A program made the position numbers and the translations under genes. A DNA stretch of 9,296 bases from Bordetella parapertussis. Its GTDB lineage: Bacteria > Pseudomonadota > Gammaproteobacteria > Burkholderiales > Burkholderiaceae_C. The stretch is from positions 1 to 9,296 of the forward strand of contig CAMDJS010000081.1 in the NCBI GenBank assembly GCA_945900685.1, read 5' to 3'. Below, one piece after another: positions 1 through 9,296 of the stretch; the first letter of the stretch is position 1, and each line of letters starts with the position of its first letter. The notes under the pieces were generated by a model. That model had not been told where the DNA came from, ran no database searches, and saw only the letters and a list, made by a program, of their open reading frames with translations.

Positions 1-126
1 ATACACATGGCAGGCGGACACAGATTCAATCAGTGAATTGATGTCTTGCAGAGAAGTCAGCAAACGACGAGTTTTCAGAGCACTGAAGGCTTGGGAGCCC
101 TGAAAGGTACTGATTTGGAGGGTCAC
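1..126 (-). CDS. purL: Phosphoribosylformylglycinamidine synthase, N-terminal fragment (runs off left edge)
   Basis: PurL makes formylglycinamidine ribonucleotide from FGAR, glutamine and ATP in the cytoplasmic purine pathway. Only the first 42 codons are in the window. The frame is open from a GTG at 126 to base 1, and an in-frame TGA lies two codons upstream of it, so the GTG is the earliest possible start. The translation begins MTLQISTFQGSQAFSALKTR and continues RLLTSLQDINSLIES, then ACHVY at the edge. This follows the PurL N-terminal pattern of a short strand, a 'G(S)xAxSAxxxxxLL' helix and a following strand (E. coli begins [20 protein letters not shown]). An AAGAAG ribosome binding site lies 8 bases upstream. 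The gene is divergent from map. The assignment rests on a short stretch recalled from the family, so it is good but not certain; the remaining gene of about 1300 codons should lie to the left. Confidence 0.8.
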   Translation of the reverse strand, partial: MTLQISTFQGSQAFSALKTRRLLTSLQDINSLIESVSACHVY

Positions 127-134
127 TTGTCAGT

Positions 135-140
135 CTTCTT
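135..140 (-). promoter_or_regulatory. Ribosome binding site for purL
   Basis: On the minus strand AAGAAG ends 8 bases before the GTG at 126. It is a partial match to the Shine-Dalgarno consensus at a normal distance, and it supports the GTG start, which has no in-frame ATG alternative nearby. Confidence 0.5.
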
Positions 141-230
141 AAAGATAAAGCATAGGTTGCAGAGGATGTGTCTACCTTGGAGTTCGAATTTTAACGATAA
201 GCCAGTACCGGTCAGTCCCGCGTGCTGTGC

Positions 231-234
231 GGAG
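231..234 (+). promoter_or_regulatory. Weak ribosome binding site for map
   Basis: GGAG is the only Shine-Dalgarno-like match before map. It ends 11 bases before the ATG at 246, longer than usual. It is only 3 bases before an out-of-frame ATG at 238, too close for good use. Its first two G's can pair with CC at 218-219 in a 4-bp stem. The start at 246 is therefore chosen mainly by protein similarity. Confidence 0.35.
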
Positions 235-245
235 ATAATGGGCGC

Positions 246-1058
246 ATGACCATCACCTACAAAGACGAACACGGCATTGCCGGTATGCGAATCGCTGGCC
301 AATTGGCCTCGGAGGTATTGGATTACCTGACACCGCATGTGCAACCCGGCGTCACCACCAATCACTTGGACAAACTGGCGTTTGACTACATCACGCAGGT
401 GCAGCAAGCCATACCGGCACCCTTGAATTACAACCCCAGCGGCAGCAACCCCTATCCCAAATCCATTTGCACCTCTATCAATCACCAAGTCTGCCACGGC
501 ATTCCCAGCGACAAGGTGTTGAAGAAAGGTGACATCGTCAATATTGACATCACTGTCATCAAAGGTGGTTGGCATGGCGACACCAGTCGCATGTTCATCG
601 TCGGCGATGGCTCTATTGCTGCCAAACGATTGTGCCAATTGACTTACGAGGCCATGTGGCACGGTATTGTCAAGGTTCAGCCCGGTGCCCGCTTGGGCGA
701 TATCGGGCATGCGATTCAGGTGTTCGCTGAAGGCCATGGTTTTTCCATCGTGCGCGAATTTTGCGGTCACGGCATTGGCAAGGTTTTCCACGAAGAACCA
801 CAAGTCTTGCATTACGGCAAACCGGGCACGCTGGAAGAACTCAAACCCGGCATGGTGTTCACCATCGAGCCCATGGTCAACGCTGGTAAGCGCGATATCA
901 AAGAGATGAACGATGGCTGGACCATCATCACCCGCGACCATTCCTTGTCTGCGCAATGGGAGCACACGGTCTTGGTGACACAAACTGGCTTTGAGGTGTT
1001 GACACTGTCTGCGGGCAGTCCTCCCCCACCCTCGTTTGTGACCGCTACGGCGTGCTGA
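246..1058 (+). CDS. map: Type I methionine aminopeptidase
   Basis: This enzyme removes the initiator methionine from nascent cytosolic proteins when the second residue is small. The 270-residue product has the complete pita-bread fold signature. The five metal ligands are all present: D101 (NIDIT), D112 (HGDTS), H175 (GHGIG), E208 (TIEPM) and E239 (QWEHT). The substrate-site histidines H84 (CHGIP) and H182 (FHEEP) are also there. The length is close to E. coli Map (264). The ATG at 246 is preferred over an in-frame GTG at 222, because the extra eight residues (MLCGDNGR) are not expected in the family and the GTG has no binding site. The C-terminus carries a short tail with four consecutive prolines (259-262). 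The gene is first in a pair with glnD, which starts 3 bases after the stop in the same frame. Confidence 0.96.
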   Translation: MTITYKDEHGIAGMRIAGQLASEVLDYLTPHVQPGVTTNHLDKLAFDYITQVQQAIPAPLNYNPSGSNPYPKSICTSINHQVCHGIPSDKVLKKGDIVNIDITVIKGGWHGDTSRMFIVGDGSIAAKRLCQLTYEAMWHGIVKVQPGARLGDIGHAIQVFAEGHGFSIVREFCGHGIGKVFHEEPQVLHYGKPGTLEELKPGMVFTIEPMVNAGKRDIKEMNDGWTIITRDHSLSAQWEHTVLVTQTGFEVLTLSAGSPPPPSFVTATAC

Positions 1059-1061
1059 CAG

Positions 1062-3686
1062 GTGAAAGTTACTGCCTCTGATTTCAGGCAACGAAAAAAA
1101 CAATTGCTGGTTCAGTGCGCGGCAGAACAAAGTTTGTCGCGTGCAGCTCAGGTCCACCGGCATTTGAAATTACTCAGCGATTTATGCGATGACACTTTAA
1201 AGAGCTTGTGGGCCCAGGCTGAGATGCCCGAGAGTTGTGCCTTGCTTGCTGTCGGCGGCTATGGTCGTCAAGCCTTGTTTCCCTACTCCGATGTGGATGT
1301 GTTGGTGCTGCTACCGGACACACTTTCTGTTGAAAACAATGAATCACTCAAGACCTGCATAGAAACATTCATCGGCGGTTGTTGGGATGCAGGCCTCGAA
1401 ATTGGTTCGAGCGTGCGTCATTTGAGCGAATGCGTCACTGAGGCTGCGGCAGACATCACAGTTCAAACCGCCATGCTTGAATCGCGTTACCTGACCGGCC
1501 AGTTTGCATTGGTCAAATTGTTTACCGAGGCTTTCAAAGCGAATTTAGACCCCAAAGCATTTTTCACCGGCAAGACGTTGGAAATGCTTCAGCGTCACAG
1601 CAAGTTCGATAACTCACCCTATTCCTTGGAACCCAATTGCAAAGAGTCGCCCGGCGGTTTGCGTGATTTGCACATGCTGTTGTGGTTGAGCAAGGCCAGC
1701 GGTTTGGGTTCAACCTGGAAAGATTTGCATTTGCGCGGCATGGTCACACCGCTTGAAATGCAGCAAATACAACGCAATGAAAACCTGCTGTCGCTGATCA
1801 GGTGGCGCTTGCACTGGACCGCCCGCAGACGTGAAGACCGCTTGGTGTTCGATTTGCAATCTAGCTTGGCCGTGGATATGGGTTTGGGGCCGAGCACACC
1901 TGATTCACGCAGCGCCAGAGACGCCAGCGAAGCCTTGATGAAACGCTATTACTGGGCGGCCAAGGCGGTCACGCAACTGAATTTGATCATTCACCTCAAC
2001 ATTGAAGAGTGGTTGTTTCAACAAGCGAAAACCCACCCGCCCAGGCCATTGAACCCGCGCTTTTTCGACAAGGCCGGCATGTTGGAAGTCGTGGATGATG
2101 ACTTGTACCAACGTGAACAGCACGCCATTCTTGAAACATTTTTGATTTACCAGGAAACCATTGGCATCAAAGGTTTTTCTGCCCGCACCTTGCGCGCACT
2201 CTACAACGCACGTGGCTTGATGAATGCAGCCTTCAGGCGCGACCCGGCCAATCGCGCCATGTTCATGCGCATATTGCAGTCGCCGCAAGGCATCACACAT
2301 GCCATGCGTTTGATGAACCAGACCTCGGTGCTTGGGCGTTATCTGTGGGTGTTCAGGCGTATCGTCGGCCAAATGCAGCACGATTTGTTTCATGTCTACA
2401 CGGTCGACCAACATATTCTGATGGTGCTGCGCAATGTGCGTCGCTTCTTTATTGTGGAACACGCGCACGAATACCCGTTTTGCTCGCAACTCGCTGCGGG
2501 TTGGGAGCAGCCTTGGATTTTGTATGTGGCCGCTTTATTCCATGACATCGCCAAAGGACGCGGCGGCGATCATTCGGATTTGGGTGCGCACGAGGTGCGT
2601 TTGTTTTGCCGCCAGCACGGCATAGCCAAAGCCGATCAACAGTTGATTCAATTTCTGGTCAAGCACCATCTCACCATGAGTCATGTGGCACAAAAACAAG
2701 ATTTGAGTGATCCGGATGTGGTGAACGCGTTCGCTCGCAGCGTCGGCAACGAACGCTATTTGCGTGCTTTGTATTTGCTCACTGTGGCAGACATTCGCGG
2801 CACCAGTCCCAAAGTGTGGAATGCGTGGAAAGGCAAATTGCTGGAGGATTTGTACCGTGCCAGTGCCGCCGTGCTTGGCGGGCAGGCGCACGACCCGCAT
2901 GCGCTGGTGGAAATGCGCAAGCGTGAAGCATTAGAAACACTCAATCTTTACGCCATGCCTTTTGAATCCCATAAAGACTTATGGGACACCTTGGATGTGG
3001 GCTATTTCATGCGCCATGAGGCTGCTGATATTGCGTGGCACACAAGGCAGTTATCCCGCCCTTTGGCGCTTGCCAAGGCGCAGAATATGGCCGCAGGTGT
3101 CACTGTGAAAGCGCGTTTGTCACCCTTGGGTGAAGGCTTGCAAGTCATGGTTTACACACCGGACCAAACGGATTTGTTCGCGCGCATCTGTGGTTACTTT
3201 GACCAGGCCGAATTCAACATTCTGGATGCCAAAGTGCATACCGCCAAAAACGGTTATGCCTTGGATACTTTCCAAGTGGTCACGCCTATGTTGAACGTGC
3301 ATTACCGCGAACTCACGCCCATGGTTGAGAACGGCTTAAAGCAGGCCATTGAAAAAGGCGGCCCCTTGCACAAACCGCGTCAGGCAGGACGCATGTCCCG
3401 ACGCGTCAAGAGTTTTCCTGTCGCGCCGCGTGTGCGTTTGCAACCGGATGAAAAAGCGCAGCGTTGGTTGCTCAGTATTTCAGCCACCGACCAAGCGGGT
3501 TTGCTTTACGGCGTAGCGCAGGTGTTGGCTCAACATCACATCAATGTATTACTCGCCAAGATCAGCACCTTGGGCGAACGCGTGGAAGATACATTTTTGA
3601 TTGACGGTCCGGCTTTGCAACACAACAAAACCCAAATTGATTTAGAAACGCAATTGCTGTCCGTCATTGGTTCCGGCAACCGGTAA
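1062..3686 (+). CDS. glnD: Bifunctional PII uridylyltransferase / uridylyl-removing enzyme
   Basis: GlnD is the glutamine-responsive sensor that adds UMP to PII proteins (GlnB/GlnK) in nitrogen limitation and removes it in nitrogen excess. It thereby steers glutamine synthetase adenylylation and NtrBC. The product is 874 residues, close to E. coli (890). Domains in order are: a nucleotidyltransferase with GGYGR at 65-69 and catalytic D77 and D79 (SDVDV); a helical linker; an HD phosphohydrolase domain with H451 and the HD pair at 494-495 (FHDIAKGRGGDHSD) for de-uridylylation; and two ACT domains at about 691-770 and 801-874 that sense glutamine. All key motifs are intact, so both activities are expected. 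The start is a GTG at 1062, directly after the map stop (TGA, CAG, GTG), with no good Shine-Dalgarno sequence, so translation probably depends on ribosomes finishing map. The first few residues could instead begin at a later codon. Confidence 0.96.
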   Translation: MKVTASDFRQRKKQLLVQCAAEQSLSRAAQVHRHLKLLSDLCDDTLKSLWAQAEMPESCALLAVGGYGRQALFPYSDVDVLVLLPDTLSVENNESLKTCIETFIGGCWDAGLEIGSSVRHLSECVTEAAADITVQTAMLESRYLTGQFALVKLFTEAFKANLDPKAFFTGKTLEMLQRHSKFDNSPYSLEPNCKESPGGLRDLHMLLWLSKASGLGSTWKDLHLRGMVTPLEMQQIQRNENLLSLIRWRLHWTARRREDRLVFDLQSSLAVDMGLGPSTPDSRSARDASEALMKRYYWAAKAVTQLNLIIHLNIEEWLFQQAKTHPPRPLNPRFFDKAGMLEVVDDDLYQREQHAILETFLIYQETIGIKGFSARTLRALYNARGLMNAAFRRDPANRAMFMRILQSPQGITHAMRLMNQTSVLGRYLWVFRRIVGQMQHDLFHVYTVDQHILMVLRNVRRFFIVEHAHEYPFCSQLAAGWEQPWILYVAALFHDIAKGRGGDHSDLGAHEVRLFCRQHGIAKADQQLIQFLVKHHLTMSHVAQKQDLSDPDVVNAFARSVGNERYLRALYLLTVADIRGTSPKVWNAWKGKLLEDLYRASAAVLGGQAHDPHALVEMRKREALETLNLYAMPFESHKDLWDTLDVGYFMRHEAADIAWHTRQLSRPLALAKAQNMAAGVTVKARLSPLGEGLQVMVYTPDQTDLFARICGYFDQAEFNILDAKVHTAKNGYALDTFQVVTPMLNVHYRELTPMVENGLKQAIEKGGPLHKPRQAGRMSRRVKSFPVAPRVRLQPDEKAQRWLLSISATDQAGLLYGVAQVLAQHHINVLLAKISTLGERVEDTFLIDGPALQHNKTQIDLETQLLSVIGSGNR

Positions 3687-3689
3687 ATA

Positions 3690-7727
<4,038 letters not shown>

Positions 7728-7737
7728 GGCTTGAATC

Positions 7738-9296
7738 TCATGCACTGACCACCATTCCGACCGCCTCTTCCATGTCGACCGCCACGATGCGGGAAACACC
7801 TTGCTCTTGCATGGTGACACCAATCAATTGTTCAGCCATTTCCATGGCGATCTTGTTGTGTGAAATAAACAGAAATTGGGTTTCCTTGGACATGCTTGAA
7901 ACCAGTTTGCTGTAACGCTCGGTGTTGGCATCATCCAAAGGCGCGTCAACCTCATCCAGTAAACAAAACGGCGCGGGGTTGAGTTGAAAAATAGCAAACA
8001 CCAAAGCGATGGCCGTCAGTGCTTTTTCACCGCCGGAGAGCAAGTAAATGGTTTGGTTCTTTTTGCCGGGTGGTTGCGCCATGACTTGCACACCGGAATC
8101 TAAAATCTCGTCCCCTGTCATGACCAACTTCGCCGTACCACCGCCAAACAGTTCAGGGAACATGAGGCCGAAATGGTGGTTGACGGTAGCGAAAGTGTCA
8201 GACAGCAAAGAACGTGTTTCGATATCGATCTTGTGAATGGCATCTTGCAGTGTGGTGATCGCTTCATTCAAATCCGCAGACTGTGTGTCAAGGAATTGTT
8301 TGCGTTCGCTGGCCACGCCGAGTTCCTCCAAAGCGGCCAAATTGACCGCCCCCAAAGATTGAATCTCACGCTGCAAACCGTCAATTTCAGTTTGCAAGCC
8401 GGTGAGTTTGATTTTTTCTTCTTCGATCGAAGTTTCGATAGCCACCAAATCTGCCTGAGCTTCCTCTAAGAACCTGTCGTATTGTTCAAAGCCCAGACGC
8501 GCGGCTTGTTCTTTCAATTGTGCGTCGACGATGCGTTGACGCAAAGGGTCTAACTCGCGCTCGATCTTCAATCTGTCCTCGTTGCTGACCCGCAGTCTGG
8601 CGGTCAAATCATCGTATTCAGAGCGTTTGGAAGCCAACAGGTTTTCACGTTCCAACTTCAGGGCCAATGCATCTTGCAAACCGGACTGGGCCGCCGTGTC
8701 CGACAAATTGACCAACTCAGCTTGCTGACGAACACTTTCTTGACCCAGTTGTTCAATTTGTTGTGCTGCGGTGTCACGGGTGCGTTGCAGTTCGGCCAGT
8801 TTGGCCGCCATGGTGCGTAAATTGAATTGCGCTTCCTGTGACTGACGTTCAATTTGGCGGAAATTTTCGCGCGCTTGGTTCAACTGTTGTTCTGCAAGTT
8901 GCGCTTTTTCTTGCAAGCTTTCATGCCTGTCCTGGGTCTGCGCCATTTGCATGTCCAAATTTTCAAAACGCGCTTCATCTTCGTGTGTGCGTTCTTGCAA
9001 TTTTTTCAATTGATCTTGCAACTCTGCGGACTCTGTGGCGAGTTGACCTTGGCGGGTACGAACTTGTTCTGCCTGCTGTTGGGCTTGAAGAAAATCCAGT
9101 TTCAAACTGTGGGCAGCAGCCTGGGTTTGTGTGGCTTGCACACGCAACTGCGAGCGCTGTTGTGCAAATTGAACCGCAGCGGATTCAGCACGCGCGAGTT
9201 GCATACGTGCTTCTTCAGACATCAATGACTGGGCACGGATCAACTTGTCCAGATTTTCAATTTCTTGTGCGCGCGCGAGCAAACCGGCTTGCTCTG
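7738..9296 (-). CDS. smc: Chromosome segregation protein SMC, C-terminal part (runs off right edge)
   Basis: SMC forms an ATP-driven ring that loops and organises the chromosome together with ScpA and ScpB. The window holds the last 518 residues; the frame remains open at base 9296, beginning [10 protein letters not shown]. The first 340 or so residues are a Gln/Glu/Leu-rich coiled coil, the arm returning from the hinge. They are followed by the C-terminal half of the ATPase head: [17 protein letters not shown], the ABC signature [19 protein letters not shown] (coded at about 7989-8045), Walker B with its D-loop [14 protein letters not shown] (about 7930-7971), and the switch histidine in [20 protein letters not shown]. 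Walker A and the hinge should lie to the right, outside the window. TTG at 9280-9282 is not the true start, since the reading frame and coiled coil continue past it. It is the first gene of the visible smc-zipA-ligA-mak unit. Confidence 0.96.
   Translation of the reverse strand, partial: EQAGLLARAQEIENLDKLIRAQSLMSEEARMQLARAESAAVQFAQQRSQLRVQATQTQAAAHSLKLDFLQAQQQAEQVRTRQGQLATESAELQDQLKKLQERTHEDEARFENLDMQMAQTQDRHESLQEKAQLAEQQLNQARENFRQIERQSQEAQFNLRTMAAKLAELQRTRDTAAQQIEQLGQESVRQQAELVNLSDTAAQSGLQDALALKLERENLLASKRSEYDDLTARLRVSNEDRLKIERELDPLRQRIVDAQLKEQAARLGFEQYDRFLEEAQADLVAIETSIEEEKIKLTGLQTEIDGLQREIQSLGAVNLAALEELGVASERKQFLDTQSADLNEAITTLQDAIHKIDIETRSLLSDTFATVNHHFGLMFPELFGGGTAKLVMTGDEILDSGVQVMAQPPGKKNQTIYLLSGGEKALTAIALVFAIFQLNPAPFCLLDEVDAPLDDANTERYSKLVSSMSKETQFLFISHNKIAMEMAEQLIGVTMQEQGVSRIVAVDMEEAVGMVVSA

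Larger units (their letters stand above)
127..245. promoter_or_regulatory. Divergent intergenic region between purL and map
   Basis: These 119 bases must hold the promoters for both purL (leftward) and map-glnD (rightward), unless map is read from further upstream. The middle is A+T-rich (around 131-150 and 181-200). On the minus strand a TAGACA-like -35 (about 169-174) could pair with the weak CTTTAT box (about 151-156), but neither direction has a convincing consensus pair. I see no PurR-like palindrome, no rho-independent terminator and no clear riboswitch. A small GC-rich stem (CCGC 218-221 with GCGG 229-232) sits just before map. The role is inferred from gene orientation rather than from motifs. 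Confidence 0.4.

Noticed and set aside
127..245. Riboswitch or PurR operator upstream of purL
   Set aside because: No conserved purine-riboswitch core and no ACGCAAACGTTTGCGT-like palindrome could be seen in these 119 bases.
46..249. 67-codon plus-strand frame ending at the map ATG (ATGA overlap)
   Set aside because: It runs antisense to purL and through the promoter region, has no RBS or recognisable composition, and its apparent coupling with map is explained by the chance ATGGGCGCATGA.
123..1163. Long open frame of 346 codons on the minus strand across map
   Set aside because: It lies wholly opposite map and the start of glnD, whose motifs are unmistakable. The translation has no recognisable domain and looks like an antisense shadow.
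1905..2489. 194-codon minus-strand frame opposite glnD
   Set aside because: Shadow of glnD, rich in His/Gln as expected for antisense reading of this gene; no supporting start or context.
9280..9282. TTG as the start of an independent coiled-coil protein
   Set aside because: The frame is open through it to the window edge, and the C-terminal half of an SMC head requires a much longer N-terminal part.

Overview
This is an ordinary chromosomal housekeeping segment, probably from a betaproteobacterium of the order Burkholderiales. The reasons are the order smc-zipA-ligA, a long beta-type ZipA domain, map followed directly by glnD, and moderate base composition (roughly half G+C by eye) with heavy use of TTG for leucine. 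The genus cannot be told from the sequence. Gene density is very high. I see no transposase, phage gene, integrase, CRISPR array, tRNA or rRNA. The longest stretch without a gene is about 120 bases.

Layout. At the left edge (1-126, minus strand) lie the first 42 codons of purL, which starts at GTG and runs off the window. A 119-base gap (127-245) separates it from the divergent pair map-glnD on the plus strand (246-3686). These encode type I methionine aminopeptidase and the PII uridylyltransferase/uridylyl-removing enzyme. The two genes sit in the same reading frame, separated only by a stop codon and one sense triplet. Converging on glnD from the right is a minus-strand operon read in the order smc (C-terminal part only) - zipA - ligA - mak (9296 down to 3690). 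The products are chromosome condensation SMC, the FtsZ-tethering division protein, NAD-dependent DNA ligase and a ROK-family fructokinase. The stops of glnD and mak are only 3 bases apart.

How the genes work together. smc, zipA and ligA are a chromosome maintenance and cell division set in one tight transcription unit (gaps of 10 bases each). mak is coupled to ligA by a 4-base ATGA overlap but has a sugar-metabolism role, so it is a passenger functionally. map serves all protein synthesis, and glnD is the nitrogen sensor acting on PII proteins.

I looked for an undescribed system and did not find one. The points worth a second look are gene-junction details: the same-frame map/glnD junction behind a four-proline run, an unannotated-looking GTG start for purL, the odd start region of map, the coupling of mak to ligA, and the 3-base convergent junction with no room for terminators.
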